From IMG/VR virus record IMGVR_UViG_3300007344_000147, positions 1-30,621 of that record: a stretch of DNA of 30,621 nt, one strand, 5' to 3'. Source of the DNA: a virus. This document shows, piece by piece, positions 1 to 10,758 of this stretch (the first letter of the stretch is position 1; each line of letters starts with the position of its first letter). Position numbers and translations under genes: made by a program. The notes under the pieces were generated by a model. The model did no database searches. It saw only the letters and a list, made by a program, of their open reading frames with translations, and was not told the DNA's origin.

Positions 1-1156
1 CTCTTCCAGTTGTTCCAGAAATACTTCCCGTAATCACTTCATTGAACTTAAATGTTCCAGTTCCACCAGTAGAATCGGGGTTGCCAATTGTAATGTCTGG
101 TGCAGATGTATAACCAAGTCCAGCATTAATAATTTGAATACTACTTACAGATCCATTACTTAATACTGCAGTTGCTGCAGCAGAAACTGTAGATATTCCT
201 GTAAAAATAATTGTAGGTTGGGTAAGATATCCAGATCCAGATTCTGTAACTGTTATTGGACCAATAACTCCATCACCAATAGTTGCGGTTGCTTCTGCTC
301 CAGATCCTTCCCCTCCAATAAAAGTAATTTGTGGAGCAGTTGTGTATCCAGATCCTGGATTAGTGATTAAAATCTTTTGGACCCTTAAGAGATTGGGATC
401 AGATTCGCAAAAATCAACTATACCACTAATCATTTCAGCAACAGCTGTTGCTTTTGTTCCTCCCGATCGTGGAGAAGAAAACTTAACTTCTGGAGCACTT
501 GTATAACCAGAACCTCTGTTGGTAATTGTTACAAATCTTACTCCACCATTTACGATTGTTGTAGTTGCTTCAGCAGTTACCCCAGCACCAATCATATTCA
601 AAGTTTGAATATATCCATAATCTTGAATATTATCATCAATAATATCAATATCAGTATCAATAACTTCATCTTCATATCTGAAGAGTTCGCAAGATAATTG
701 ATAAACGTAATTTTTCTGAAGCTGATAAAATGGTTTTTCATGCTCCACATACTTAATCTCAAATAATCTATCACCAAGAGGAAAATAAATTAAATCCCCT
801 TCCTTTGGTCTGGATGTCAATTTCGAATTTGGAATTTTTTTGATAAGATTTTGAATATAATTTTCATATCTTTCCTTTGAAATCGTAAGAGTTAAATCAT
901 CCAACTCTTGAATTCCAAATTTTGAAAGAATTGTTCCTTGTCCAGAATAACCATCATATGATTCTACATATGCTTCAATTGGAAATGCTGTATTAAATTC
1001 AGACTCAACAACTTCTTTTATTACTGTTTTCTCATTTACAAATTGTCTCGGTAAATAGAAAACGTCAATACCATACATTCTAAGAGACTCATTGATTAAG
1101 TCTTGGAGCATTCCCTGCTCACTTTTAGAACCGTTTAGTAGAAATGGATTAAGCAT
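1..1156 (-). CDS. 14: Neck protein gp14, partial (C-terminus beyond left edge)
   Basis: T4-type gp14 works with gp13 at the head-tail neck, completing the packaged head for tail joining. The frame opens at an ATG at 1154-1156, five bases after the gp13 stop, and stays open to the window edge (385 codons). The protein begins MLNPFLLNGSKSEQG and continues with the LPRQFVNEKTVI stretch that I recognise from cyanophage gp14; assignment also rests on its place directly after gp13, as in T4. From about residue 195 the sequence changes to four Gly-Tyr modules (GSGYTSAP at about 205, GSGYTTAP at about 268, GSGYLTQP at about 305, GLGYTSAP at about 345). T4 gp14 is about 256 aa, so this version is already longer and carries a repeat extension. 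The role of the extension is unknown; an exposed neck decoration is an inference. Confidence 0.85.
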   Translation of the reverse strand, partial: MLNPFLLNGSKSEQGMLQDLINESLRMYGIDVFYLPRQFVNEKTVIKEVVESEFNTAFPIEAYVESYDGYSGQGTILSKFGIQELDDLTLTISKERYENYIQNLIKKIPNSKLTSRPKEGDLIYFPLGDRLFEIKYVEHEKPFYQLQKNYVYQLSCELFRYEDEVIDTDIDIIDDNIQDYGYIQTLNMIGAGVTAEATTTIVNGGVRFVTITNRGSGYTSAPEVKFSSPRSGGTKATAVAEMISGIVDFCESDPNLLRVQKILITNPGSGYTTAPQITFIGGEGSGAEATATIGDGVIGPITVTESGSGYLTQPTIIFTGISTVSAAATAVLSNGSVSSIQIINAGLGYTSAPDITIGNPDSTGGTGTFKFNEVITGSISGTTGR

Positions 1157-1160
1157 AAGT

Positions 1161-1994
1161 TTAACCTATCATATCTAAAGGTGGAAGTTCATAAGTCGAA
1201 GACATCTTTTCCATTAAAGAATCAATTTCTCTTTGAGCATCTTCAACAAGAGTTCTACCATCCAACTCAACTCCTCCTGGAAGTTTAAGACCTCTAAATT
1301 TATTGGAAATGTTATATCCCCACTGTCTCTTCATAAGTGCAGTCAAATATGGTTTTAGGAAAGAATCATTCCAAACTTCACTATAACTAGTTGGGTCCAT
1401 TATTTGATAACAATCGATAATGAGATAATCTCCAACATTAATAGAATTCCAATCAATATCAAGATACAATCTATCTTGTCTCTTATTAAACCTAATTTGC
1501 TTATCCGTATTTAATAAAAACTCAATATCTTGAAGTTTTGTTTTTATCATTGAATATGTGAGAAGTTCTAAAGAACCCCACTGATAAAAATCATTTAAAA
1601 ATAATTGGTATTTTACACCAAAAAGATTTCCGGAGATAGTATTTTCACCTTCATATTTGAAAATTTTATTAACTCCAATTACATTTGTGGGTATTGGTAG
1701 ATAATTACTATTTTCTTTATAATCAAACTGAGTTGTTATACCATTAATTGTATTATTAACTGAGGTCGTTGTAATTCCAACTTTTCCTTTACCCCTATCA
1801 ATATCTTCTTGAGTTACTTGATACTTTAAATAATTTTGAATGACTCCATCAAAATGCCTTTCATAGAAAAACTGAAGTGCATCATCAACAAGATCATCAA
1901 TCTGTTCATCTGCAATGTTGATTTCCAGAACTGGATAACCCAATTTTCGTAGACAATAATCTATTAATTGTTGTCTTGTGGATGGTTTTGCCAT
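1161..1994 (-). CDS. 13: Neck protein gp13 (head completion)
   Basis: This 277-aa protein is the gp13-type neck protein, which binds the portal after DNA packaging together with gp14. T4 gp13 is 309 aa, so the length fits. The N-terminus MAKPSTRQQLIDYCLRKLG, followed by an acidic helix with DEQIDDLVDDALQ and ERHFDGV, is the conserved opening of this family in T4-like cyanophages. Unlike gp14 and gp8 it has no obvious repeat insertion. Its ATG is six bases after the stop of the 56-aa gene upstream, and gp14 starts five bases after its own stop, so the three are probably translated from one message. No strong Shine-Dalgarno sequence is visible, which suggests translational coupling. The call is firm from sequence and gene order together. 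Confidence 0.9.
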   Translation of the reverse strand: MAKPSTRQQLIDYCLRKLGYPVLEINIADEQIDDLVDDALQFFYERHFDGVIQNYLKYQVTQEDIDRGKGKVGITTTSVNNTINGITTQFDYKENSNYLPIPTNVIGVNKIFKYEGENTISGNLFGVKYQLFLNDFYQWGSLELLTYSMIKTKLQDIEFLLNTDKQIRFNKRQDRLYLDIDWNSINVGDYLIIDCYQIMDPTSYSEVWNDSFLKPYLTALMKRQWGYNISNKFRGLKLPGGVELDGRTLVEDAQREIDSLMEKMSSTYELPPLDMIG

Positions 1995-2000
1995 TAGAAT

Positions 2001-2171
2001 CTATGTAAATTTAGATACGATTTCTTGTTGCTTGAAATATAATTTGACAAATGCTTTTGCAATATGCTTTGCTTCCTCAATATTTTCTATACTATCTATA
2101 TCTCTAGCAAGTTTCTCATACTCAAACATTTTACTAAAGTTTTCAAGTTCAACCAAATCCAAATCAATCAT
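2001..2171 (-). CDS. Small conserved hypothetical protein (56 aa) upstream of gp13
   Basis: I do not know its function. The frame runs from ATG at 2169-2171 to TAG at 2001-2003 and encodes a 56-aa, highly charged, helix-rich protein starting MIDLDLVELENFSK and containing a run of the type EAKHIAKAFVKLYFKQQE. Its start overlaps the stop of the 72-aa gene as ATGA, a classic coupled-translation junction, and its stop lies six bases before gp13. There is no Cys, signal peptide or membrane segment. Proteins of this size and pattern occur just before gp13 in T4-like cyanophages, as far as I recall. The overlap, the spacing and the gap it fills between two genes make it very likely to be real. A minor neck or tail assembly role is only a guess from position. 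Confidence 0.75.
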   Translation of the reverse strand: MIDLDLVELENFSKMFEYEKLARDIDSIENIEEAKHIAKAFVKLYFKQQEIVSKFT

Positions 2172-2386
2172 TTTAGAGTACTCTTTAATAGACTTTTAAT
2201 TTCATTAATATCATTTTTTAGAGAATTTAAATCATTTTCAATGTTCTCAATTCTTTTCACCTCACTTTGTTTTATATTTCGCATTTTAATATAATTCTCA
2301 TACTCATTAATGTTAGTATTAATGATTGATTTGGTTTTTTCGTCACGAATTAGATTTTCGTGACCTTCTATTTTACTATAGTTCAT
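2168..2386 (-). CDS. Small coiled-coil hypothetical protein (72 aa)
   Basis: This 72-aa protein has a likely coiled-coil C-terminal half: residues 42-70 read as regular heptads (RIENIENDLNSLKNDINEIKS), rich in Asn, Glu and Lys with Ile and Leu at core positions. The N-terminal part contains EGHENLIRDEKTKSIINTN, a pattern I associate with small proteins at this place in cyanomyoviruses. Its ATG overlaps the stop of the DUF4815 gene by one base (TAATG), and its own stop overlaps the next start (ATGA), so it lies in a chain of coupled genes. In T4 the gene in roughly this place is wac (fibritin), a long trimeric coiled coil. This protein is far too short to be fibritin and I see no foldon. A small oligomerisation or chaperone function is an inference. 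Confidence 0.8.
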   Translation of the reverse strand: MNYSKIEGHENLIRDEKTKSIINTNINEYENYIKMRNIKQSEVKRIENIENDLNSLKNDINEIKSLLKSTLK

Positions 2387-5300
2387 TATGCCAATGCAAT
2401 TACTCTAAGGTCTCTTAATTTTGGTGGATATACTTGAATATTTGAAGAAACAGTTAGTTTAATGGTAAAATATCTGAATTCTGCCAGATTATCAACACTA
2501 AACTCATAATCTTTGAAGTAATTCTCAGTATTTCCATTTCCAAATAGTTCATTATTTGGAACAAATTTATCAGATGTTCCATCACTATTGTTAATATCAA
2601 TCACTTCTCCGGATAAAAGTTTATTTGAATATCCTGGGAATGGATAGTAGATTGGAGTTTCTGTTGGATCCTTCATTAGTGCATAGAATGCTCTAATATC
2701 AGAATTTCTGTTAATATATGCAGCAATATAAGTTCTTAGTGAAGTTGCAGGAACTTCCAAAGAAATTGGTTTTGTTATATAGAAGAACGCTGTTGGATCT
2801 TTTTCTATAGTAGAAATTCTAGAATCATTTATATAATCTTCAATAGGTCTATTGATTCTATTTGAAACCAAAATTGCTCCGACACGATCTAGATCAATTA
2901 CTGGAGTTAATCTATCATTTTCAGTTGATAAGAATGTTCTAAGTTCTAAAGACTTGCCTGCTGGTTGATTTTGTAAATAAGTGGTTTCGTTTATTTTGGA
3001 GCAGATTAATCTACTTGTGCTCATGTTATTATCAACATTCAAATCAACTCTTTGATATCCTTGATCAACAAAGGAAGGTTCAACACCACCAATACTTGTA
3101 GCAGAAATAGTTCTCAAATCTGAAGCAATATTTGTTTCTGGTAGAATAAAAGTTTCAAGATTTGGTTTAATAATTTCGAACTGAATATTACTTGATGCCT
3201 TAACAGATAATCCACCAGTAGACTTTGTATCTCTAAAGTATAATGGTTTAAGTGTAGTATCTGATCTTACAGTATCGATGTAGATTGTGTAATAGTCTAA
3301 TCCAATTGGATCAAGAACAGAAGCGTCTTGAAGATTGTGAGTTGTATTAATTCTGGTAAGTGAAACTCCATTCAATTCATACTTATAAACATCTGATCCT
3401 TCAAAGTGTGAGGAAATAACTCTTAATGTTTCAGTATCACTACTAATAATATCACGAGTAATGCCAGTTATCTGATTTCCAGAAATTCCAGTATATTTAA
3501 TAATTTCTTTATCAATCAATATAAATCCAGGATTTGTTATTGAAACTGGAGCACCTTCAAAAGTTGCAAATATTGAAGTATCGGAAAGAGTAATTCCTGA
3601 TAAACTAGTATCATTTGGTGAAATGTTTTCAATCAAAGTTACTGGAGAAATATCCGAAACAATATTGGACAATTCTACAAGATTAACTTCGGAGTGCATG
3701 CCATGATTTTGATGATTTACTTTAATGTGCAGACCATCCGTAATTTCTGTAAGTTCAGTAATATTGACTGGATTTGTTATTCCATTATTTATATTGACGT
3801 TAGTCAAAGATTCATTTGTATAAGTTAAAGTATAACCAATTCCAGTTAAGAAATTGCCTTGTACATTATCAATAATAAGTTGATTAAAATCTGTTACATC
3901 ATCTACAGTTAACAATAAGTTTCTACCTAAAGTTTGATCACCTAATTGACTTACTGATAATACATCACCTTTCTCATATCCAGTTCCAGTTGCCGAGATT
4001 GTGGCAGCAATTGCAACTCCATCATTAAAAGTTCCATCTGGAAGGATATTTCTTCCAATAGTAATATCTGCTGTTGCTAATCTTCCTTCAGAAGAAGAAT
4101 TTTCTAATGGAACGTTAAAGTATGTGAAAGAAGTTCCATTGGATGGGGTATATCCAATTCCACTATTTGTAATTGAAACACTTGTAATAGATCCTGTAGC
4201 ACCAACATAATTTCCTGTAGCACCAGTACCATTTTGAACTATTGTATTACCTAATTTAAATAATGGATCTGAAAGAGTTTCGGAAATATCAACTTTAATT
4301 TTTCTTGAGAAAATTTCTAGAGGATTATTTCTCAATGTTGAGAATTGTTTATTTTTCTTGGTCAAATCTGGATTGAAGAAACTTGCATTACCTTCAGTTT
4401 CAAATACCGCAGAATATAGGGTAAATTTCAGATCTTCAAATTGACTTGGGGTCCAAGTAGAAGCATTTTGGGATTTGAATAGAGAACCAATTGTACTAAT
4501 GTCTGGTTGACTTGCAACAATAGTTCTTCCAGATTCTGGTAAAGATGCTGTAGTTATATCAACTTCACCAAGTCTCGAAATCCAAACGTAATAATTTGTT
4601 GAATCTGATTTAATTACTACAGCGTGTTCAGATTCTCCTTTGAGATAAACTGGAGCATCAAATTGAATTCTTGTTGCTACAGAAGCATCTTCAGAAATTT
4701 CAATGTCTTCAGGATATACAATAACCTGAGAGAATGGATATATTTCCCCAGTTGGAAGACCTAAAGACATTGGTCTTAATTCAACAATAACTGGAAGAGA
4801 ATCATCTTTGGATTGGAAGAATATGTCGATTGCTGTTACGAATCTTCCTTCTTTAGCACTAATTGTGAATGATTGTGCTAATGGATCCAATCCAATTGGT
4901 GGAATTAAATCAGTTGATGCGGTATCTTTTGATTCTTTCCACTTTAAAAGGAATGCGCCGGAAGAACCATCTGCGCCAGAACCATCATCGATTCCGCCGC
5001 CACCACCGCCACCGTAGGTGCCACCTCTTCCACCATCTTCCTCTCCACAATTTGGAACTTCTCCATCTGTTCCACCAGAACCTGCAAATTTTATACCATT
5101 TCCGCCAGGTCCTCCAGTTCTAGATGAACAGTCTTTGTATTTTGGATGTCCACAGTTTCCTCCACCGACTCTACCGGCACCTCCTCCATATCCACCTCTA
5201 TCATCATCATCTCTATCATATCTTCCATCTTCACCTCTTCCTCCACCACCACTATTTTTTCCTCCAAATCCTTTAGAAGAACTTGATCCACCTACGCCAC

Positions 5301-8300
5301 CTCTGGCAGATATATTTTTACCAAGAATAAAACTTGCCCCACCGTCCCTTGCTTTATTGTCAGAAGTTGCTCCTCTTCCACCAGATCCAACAACAACTGT
5401 TAGAGTCTCTCCAGGATTTACTGATATCTTTTTGGAACAAACTCCGCCGCCGCCTCCGCCGCCGCCTGGTTTATTACTCTTACCATATCCGCCACCACCA
5501 CCAGCACCAACTCCAGAAGCCTCAATAGAAGTTACTCCCTTTGGAACAGTAAATGTATATGTTCCTGGAACTGTATATAACTTAAATTGTTCAATTTTCT
5601 TTGATACTGGTTTTGGACCAGGAGATGGTTTTGGACCAGGAGATGGTTTTGGACCAGGAGATGGTTTTGGTACAGGGGATGGTTTTGGTTCTGGTTTTGG
5701 ACCAGGAGATGGTTTTGGACCAGGTTTTGGTTTTGGTTCTGGTTTTGGCTCTGGTTTTGGCTTTGGATATGGTTTTGGTTCTGGTTTTGGTGGGGGAGCA
5801 GGAACCTGAACTGCAACTGGTTTTGAAAAATCTGTTGTAGATATGGGCAATGTTTCCGTTAAAGTTCCAACTTCCTTTATAGTGTCTCTAATTGTTCCAA
5901 AAGATTCTTGAGTTGTCTTAATTGTACCTTTTGCAAAAAATGCTGCTTCGGACAAACTATTGAGAAGACCAGGAACTGTCGAATTACTCTTAAGACTTGA
6001 AAGTCTTATAACCTTAGATCCCGTAGTAAATCTTGGATTTCTTCTAATACCTGGATCTGGAATATAAAGAGATGCAATTAATGTTCCAACGTTATCAGTA
6101 ATAAGTCTTACTGGTTTTACTTTTGCAGTTGCACCACTAGATGATCCAATTAGAATCATTCCAGAAGAAACATAACCAAAAGATTCTCCAATTGCCTCTT
6201 CTGATAAGAGGAAAGTATCAACATTTAAAAACTCAGATGCTTCAGAATAACTTGTTGGAACATTTTGAGTTCTATCATATGGATTAAATGTATATGATGC
6301 GGTTGGAGAGTCATATCTTCCTTCTCTATGATCTGGTTGGCAAAGTCGGAATTTAATATTTGCACTTGAAAAACCATCAAAAGCAGACTTTAAATTGGTA
6401 ACAGTTTCGCCAACTTGGAAAATGCCAGATATCATTTCCACTTCCAAAAGTTTTGGAACCATAAATTCATCAACATTTTGTCCGTCAAAGAACGCATACA
6501 TTTGTGTGTATGGTTTTAATTTCTTTGAAACAACTTCTATGTTTCTCGATCTGCAATATGTTGCAATATCAATACTTACTACATTATCTCCATATGATAC
6601 TGGAGTATCTGAGAATGTAATTCTTCTAGTATCACCAATTCTAGTTTTGGAACCTTCTTTGTCTACAGCATAAACAACATCTTGATACCATTTTCCATTT
6701 TTTTCATATTTTGGACCTCTAGAAACTTCTCTAGGGGTAGATACTGTAGTCCATGAAGTTTCCCAAGCACCAAATAAAACTGGAGCCCATCCTGAGTTTG
6801 GATCTGGAACCTCATCCAACTCAACATTAATAATTTGAGTTTCTCCACCTTCAACTCCCAAATTAATTGGATCCAAAACAATAGGATCTAACCAGATATC
6901 AGATGCTGGACTAAGACTTGAAACTCCTCCATAGAAAGTAACCAAATATGGAGTTACATTTTCAACTCTTGTTGCATACTGTTGAATAATTTCTTCAGTC
7001 TCCGAATAATCAAGGGTTAAAACCCCCTTTCCAACAGGTCCAACTGATTTTTTAACATTTTCACCAACAATAGATTGATTTGACTTGTAATCAAAATCTA
7101 AATCATTAAAATTAATATCTCCTCTTGAATTTGTATGTCCAAGAATTAAATCTATGGAGGTGGTATATACAGAAGGTCTTAATTGAGAATTTTCAACATC
7201 AATTGAATTTTTGGCAATAAAGGTGGATTTTTGGGAAGTTAATGTTGTGAAATTATCAACAAAGAATCCTGATTTAAATCTATCCAACCCATTTGCATCT
7301 TTAATAGTAAAACTTGCAGTCTCTTTTTCCAGTAAAGATAGAGTTGTATAATACTCAAGATTTTTAATTCTATCTTCAAGTTTCTTGATATCTACCATTC
7401 GATATCTTTTGTGCTTAGCAAGATTAATTCCTACTTCATCATTGGTGCAGAAATATGCTGGGAGAGTAATTGTTGCAATATCAAGAGATTCTGAGAGATT
7501 TAATGGTGCCTGTGGATTTTCTGCAGGATCGCCAATCATTAATTCAAATTTACCGTCTTTAGATAAAACAATTTTATCAATTCTTGGCAAATAATATGAA
7601 AAATCTAATATGATATCTTCATCGGATGCTAAAATTGGCGTATTTTTATTATCATCATTTACAAAATTATTTGATAATGACTCAAATGGAGATCTTTCGC
7701 CTTCAGAAACGTTATAAACAGAAACTCTAGGTCTTAAATCTAAAATGTTATAATTTCTTATTCCATCAAAAGAAGGGATATCGCAATAGTCAAACTGAGA
7801 ATATGAATCAACTGAGAAGAAACTTCCTTCATCTGCAGAATCGATAGAAGTTGATTCAAAAACAATTTTTAACTTTTTAAGAGGTTCTCTAGAACTTTCT
7901 TTTCTAGTTATTCTACCATAATCATAGAAAGTATTCTTTTGTCCATTATTGAAAATAAAATTGTCAGTAATATCTCTACAATTTCCCCTATTCAATGCTG
8001 AAATTGAAGAGACTATGTTAGATTCTTTAAACTCAACACCTTCCCCATCATTAAAGGATGAAGAATTTAAACTAATATAACTTACGGTATTATTGTTGAT
8101 TCTTTCGACCAAAATGGCAACACAATTACTATCTTGTCCAACTATTTCTTCACCTAAAATTAAGTTTGAAGTAGTGAAATCAGTTATATTTAATGTAATT
8201 GACTGTAGTTGTGGAGTATCACTAGCACTAGATGTTTCAAATACTCCTAAAAGTTTTGTTACATCTGGATATCTTAAACAAATATCTTCATCTTGAACTC

Positions 8301-10746
8301 TAGTACCATAAGGATAGTTACCAAACTCTAGACCATCATTGAGAGTGGTTTGCCCTACACCAGAATAATTATATTTTGACTTATCTACTATAATAGAATT
8401 AACTCTATTTCTATTTTTTACTTTTGCAGAAACATTAAGTTTCTTTATTGTGTAAGTTAAAGTTGCTGTTCCGCTAGTAGCAGTTAATCCATTTATTCTT
8501 AAACTTTGAGATCCTAACGTGAAGAAAAACTTATCTTCTCTCAGTGGTTCTACACTTCCATCAGAGTAAAAAATAGAATATCTTTCTTCATCATATGGTA
8601 AGAATCTTTCATTTGCAGAAAGAACAATAGTCTCTGAAGTATTTGCTGAAATATTAATCGTTTTTTGTCTTCTTATAATTAATTCAGAATCTTCCAAATC
8701 CAAAGAAGAAATCTTATCCTTAGGAAAAACTGTAAATAAAGTATTGTCAGTAGAATCTTGTAATCCAGATTTTAGAATTCTAAAATCGGAAACTGATAAG
8801 GTAGTAGAAGGAAGAATTGATACACAAACACCAGAAACAGCAGTAACTGATTCAATTTCCAACGTTTTTTCAGAAATTGAAGTAATTTTTGCATAAGTTG
8901 GTTCAACATTCCCTGGAGTTGAGTATGCAATAATATCATTTACCTTTGAAGCACCTCTAAAAACAAAATTAGAACTTGTTACAGTGCTAATTCCACTAAC
9001 TTCAGGAGAAATGGTTACAGACCCTACAAATGATTTTACTTTTTGTACTAAATCTGCACTAAAAGTTGCACCAGAACCAACCGGTGGTGCATAAACTGAT
9101 TTAAAATCATTTACATCATACTCAGTAAATGATTGTATAATTCTATTATTTTGAATACTATCAAAACTAAGTTTTTCGCCTCTTAAGAATTTGCCATCAA
9201 TATTATATGCAGTAACAATTCCGGAATTTGTAATTGATTCTCTCAAATATGCCGAAGCTCCACTGGAACTTCCTTTGATAAATGTTGGTACTTGTAATGT
9301 GACAGGATTATTTAAATTTAATTCAATGTATGGTTGAACATCAAATAAAGTAATATCCCACTCATTAGAATTTGGAAATATTGTATTATATGAACCAGAT
9401 TCTAATGCAAAATCATATACTCTAGCAAGACCAATCTCCTTACCAGGTGCTACATTATCATCTACACCAAGTCTTTCTGATCTTAATGATACCGTATAAT
9501 CCGTTGAAATTCCTAGAGATGGATTTCCATCAACTCTATTCAGAGTAAACGTTGAACCGGTTGTATAAACAATACTTTGATTTTCTAAAGTTTTTTCAAT
9601 TCTTGGTTTTGGAAAATCTATAAAAGTTGGATTAGGTAGTTCTACTTCAAATCCTCTAATATATGCCTTTCCTGGAGATACTTTATAAATTCCAAGAGAT
9701 TCATCGGCAACATTATTGCCATATGTATTTTGTCCTGATTTAAATATTCCCTTATTTCCCTTTAAATTATCTAATGATTCTCTAACATCAACTTTAAATG
9801 GCGTTACATAATAATCACCAGATTCATCATAAGTTCTTCTTGCAAACTCATTTGCAAGAAGATTATACTCAGCATCTCTTTGTACTTTATCTGGGGATCC
9901 ATCTACAACTTTAAATAATTCGATGTACCCTTCATCTTGAGACTCTGTAAATGAATATTTTGCCAAAGATGCTGTAATAGAAAGTCTATCAGCACCTGGA
10001 GCAGCAAAATTTGTAAATCCTTGCGAATTATCTACGAGAGATTCATCATCATCTGCAGTAACAATATCTTCAATTACTTTCAATCCAATACTATAATTTA
10101 CATTATTTGCAACAGGATCTAATATTAAAGTTTCCTGCTTAATATTTACAAAATAACCTCTAATAAAATACACACCATCAGCAATAGTAACAGAAGATCC
10201 GACAATAGAAGAATTTTCAGTAGTAACTCTTCCTACTCCTTGGCCTGCCTGAATATTAGTAAATCCACCAGAAACTATAGGAACATCTCCTTCGGAAAGT
10301 AAAACTTCTCCAGAATTAAACTGTCTAGTGTTTTGAGTGGAATTTGAATCTCTGTATGAAACATAAATTATGGTATTTGATGTTGGAGATTCATTTGCTG
10401 GCAAAACAAATTCAACTCTCCCTTTTACCTGAGAGTCTTGTCCAATCAAATACTTGCCAATAAAATTATTCAAATACAAATCTACAGAAATACCAAGATA
10501 ACTTGATTCTACTTGAATTCCTTCATAATAATTATTGTATACAACGTTTCCGCCGAGAACTGGAGATCCTTCCTTAAAGATATGTGATCCAAATTTTTCA
10601 ATTTGATTTTGAAGAATTGACTGTAAAGTTGTCAATTCTCTGGACTGAATGGGGTATCCTGGCTTAAAAAGAACCTTATAAAAGTTCTTTTGATCATCAA
10701 AATCATCAAAATAAGGAGTTACATTCAAATTAGTTTCTTGTGGCAT
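2386..10746 (-). CDS. DUF4815-family giant baseplate or tail structural protein with adhesin-like insertion
   Basis: This 2786-aa protein opens with [16 protein letters not shown] and then [17 protein letters not shown], the signature N-terminus of the DUF4815 family of T4-like cyanophage structural proteins. Further conserved blocks are [19 protein letters not shown] at about residue 1122 (heptad-like), [11 protein letters not shown] at about 1945, and a C-terminal block near [20 protein letters not shown]. Between them lie a Pro-Lys-Gly linker (about 1646-1713) and a polyglycine domain (about 1717-1935), annotated separately. A module of the type [16 protein letters not shown] lies at about 2374-2464. 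The gene sits between gp8 and gp13, where T4 has genes 9, 10, 11, 12 and wac, so it may do the work of the outer baseplate and short fibres. That role is inferred. The start lies 12 bases after gp8 and lacks a clear Shine-Dalgarno sequence, suggesting coupling. Confidence 0.85.
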   Translation of the reverse strand: MPQETNLNVTPYFDDFDDQKNFYKVLFKPGYPIQSRELTTLQSILQNQIEKFGSHIFKEGSPVLGGNVVYNNYYEGIQVESSYLGISVDLYLNNFIGKYLIGQDSQVKGRVEFVLPANESPTSNTIIYVSYRDSNSTQNTRQFNSGEVLLSEGDVPIVSGGFTNIQAGQGVGRVTTENSSIVGSSVTIADGVYFIRGYFVNIKQETLILDPVANNVNYSIGLKVIEDIVTADDDESLVDNSQGFTNFAAPGADRLSITASLAKYSFTESQDEGYIELFKVVDGSPDKVQRDAEYNLLANEFARRTYDESGDYYVTPFKVDVRESLDNLKGNKGIFKSGQNTYGNNVADESLGIYKVSPGKAYIRGFEVELPNPTFIDFPKPRIEKTLENQSIVYTTGSTFTLNRVDGNPSLGISTDYTVSLRSERLGVDDNVAPGKEIGLARVYDFALESGSYNTIFPNSNEWDITLFDVQPYIELNLNNPVTLQVPTFIKGSSSGASAYLRESITNSGIVTAYNIDGKFLRGEKLSFDSIQNNRIIQSFTEYDVNDFKSVYAPPVGSGATFSADLVQKVKSFVGSVTISPEVSGISTVTSSNFVFRGASKVNDIIAYSTPGNVEPTYAKITSISEKTLEIESVTAVSGVCVSILPSTTLSVSDFRILKSGLQDSTDNTLFTVFPKDKISSLDLEDSELIIRRQKTINISANTSETIVLSANERFLPYDEERYSIFYSDGSVEPLREDKFFFTLGSQSLRINGLTATSGTATLTYTIKKLNVSAKVKNRNRVNSIIVDKSKYNYSGVGQTTLNDGLEFGNYPYGTRVQDEDICLRYPDVTKLLGVFETSSASDTPQLQSITLNITDFTTSNLILGEEIVGQDSNCVAILVERINNNTVSYISLNSSSFNDGEGVEFKESNIVSSISALNRGNCRDITDNFIFNNGQKNTFYDYGRITRKESSREPLKKLKIVFESTSIDSADEGSFFSVDSYSQFDYCDIPSFDGIRNYNILDLRPRVSVYNVSEGERSPFESLSNNFVNDDNKNTPILASDEDIILDFSYYLPRIDKIVLSKDGKFELMIGDPAENPQAPLNLSESLDIATITLPAYFCTNDEVGINLAKHKRYRMVDIKKLEDRIKNLEYYTTLSLLEKETASFTIKDANGLDRFKSGFFVDNFTTLTSQKSTFIAKNSIDVENSQLRPSVYTTSIDLILGHTNSRGDINFNDLDFDYKSNQSIVGENVKKSVGPVGKGVLTLDYSETEEIIQQYATRVENVTPYLVTFYGGVSSLSPASDIWLDPIVLDPINLGVEGGETQIINVELDEVPDPNSGWAPVLFGAWETSWTTVSTPREVSRGPKYEKNGKWYQDVVYAVDKEGSKTRIGDTRRITFSDTPVSYGDNVVSIDIATYCRSRNIEVVSKKLKPYTQMYAFFDGQNVDEFMVPKLLEVEMISGIFQVGETVTNLKSAFDGFSSANIKFRLCQPDHREGRYDSPTASYTFNPYDRTQNVPTSYSEASEFLNVDTFLLSEEAIGESFGYVSSGMILIGSSSGATAKVKPVRLITDNVGTLIASLYIPDPGIRRNPRFTTGSKVIRLSSLKSNSTVPGLLNSLSEAAFFAKGTIKTTQESFGTIRDTIKEVGTLTETLPISTTDFSKPVAVQVPAPPPKPEPKPYPKPKPEPKPEPKPKPGPKPSPGPKPEPKPSPVPKPSPGPKPSPGPKPSPGPKPVSKKIEQFKLYTVPGTYTFTVPKGVTSIEASGVGAGGGGGYGKSNKPGGGGGGGGVCSKKISVNPGETLTVVVGSGGRGATSDNKARDGGASFILGKNISARGGVGGSSSSKGFGGKNSGGGGRGEDGRYDRDDDDRGGYGGGAGRVGGGNCGHPKYKDCSSRTGGPGGNGIKFAGSGGTDGEVPNCGEEDGGRGGTYGGGGGGGIDDGSGADGSSGAFLLKWKESKDTASTDLIPPIGLDPLAQSFTISAKEGRFVTAIDIFFQSKDDSLPVIVELRPMSLGLPTGEIYPFSQVIVYPEDIEISEDASVATRIQFDAPVYLKGESEHAVVIKSDSTNYYVWISRLGEVDITTASLPESGRTIVASQPDISTIGSLFKSQNASTWTPSQFEDLKFTLYSAVFETEGNASFFNPDLTKKNKQFSTLRNNPLEIFSRKIKVDISETLSDPLFKLGNTIVQNGTGATGNYVGATGSITSVSITNSGIGYTPSNGTSFTYFNVPLENSSSEGRLATADITIGRNILPDGTFNDGVAIAATISATGTGYEKGDVLSVSQLGDQTLGRNLLLTVDDVTDFNQLIIDNVQGNFLTGIGYTLTYTNESLTNVNINNGITNPVNITELTEITDGLHIKVNHQNHGMHSEVNLVELSNIVSDISPVTLIENISPNDTSLSGITLSDTSIFATFEGAPVSITNPGFILIDKEIIKYTGISGNQITGITRDIISSDTETLRVISSHFEGSDVYKYELNGVSLTRINTTHNLQDASVLDPIGLDYYTIYIDTVRSDTTLKPLYFRDTKSTGGLSVKASSNIQFEIIKPNLETFILPETNIASDLRTISATSIGGVEPSFVDQGYQRVDLNVDNNMSTSRLICSKINETTYLQNQPAGKSLELRTFLSTENDRLTPVIDLDRVGAILVSNRINRPIEDYINDSRISTIEKDPTAFFYITKPISLEVPATSLRTYIAAYINRNSDIRAFYALMKDPTETPIYYPFPGYSNKLLSGEVIDINNSDGTSDKFVPNNELFGNGNTENYFKDYEFSVDNLAEFRYFTIKLTVSSNIQVYPPKLRDLRVIALA
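4945..5600 (-). other. Polyglycine domain encoded inside the DUF4815 gene
   Basis: This is a protein-domain region, not a separate gene. It begins with [20 protein letters not shown], the usual entry strand of phage and bacterial glycine-rich domains, followed by long Gly runs, a spacer of the type [14 protein letters not shown], a charged segment ([13 protein letters not shown]), and an end of the type [11 protein letters not shown]. Four Cys residues occur (in VCSKK, GNCGH, KDCSS and PNCGEED). Similar polyglycine sandwiches form the receptor-contacting tip of gp38 adhesins of T-even phages; that comparison is by composition and pattern, not alignment. On the plus strand it appears as runs of CCGCCG and CCACCA, far more G+C-rich than its surroundings. 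Confidence 0.75.
5609..5790. repeat. 18-bp tandem repeat encoding a Pro-Lys-Gly linker
   Basis: On the plus strand the unit GGTTTTGGACCAGGAGAT occurs three times in perfect tandem (5609-5662), then once with changes (5663-5680), then again at 5693-5710, followed by degenerate 6- and 12-bp derivatives built from GGTTTTGG. The unit length is a multiple of three, so gain or loss of copies keeps frame. On the minus strand it encodes SPGPKP hexapeptides grading into EPKPKP dipeptides inside the DUF4815 protein. The product should be an extended, positively charged tether leading into the polyglycine domain. Confidence 0.9.
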
Positions 10747-10758
10747 GACTGTTATTGA

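Noticed and set aside
5609-5790. Regular repeats considered as a CRISPR-like array
   Set aside because: The units are directly tandem with no unique spacers and lie in frame within a coding sequence.
5018-5809. Long plus-strand open frame (263 codons) rich in Pro, Ser and Gly
   Set aside because: It is the reverse-strand image of the polyglycine and Pro-Lys linker region. Low-complexity codons leave the other strand free of stops. It has no ribosome binding site and runs against every other gene.
5532-5816. Minus-strand frame made of repeated Gln-Asn dipeptides, resembling a prion-like protein
   Set aside because: It is a shifted reading of the 18-bp repeats inside the DUF4815 gene. The real frame continues without break on both sides.
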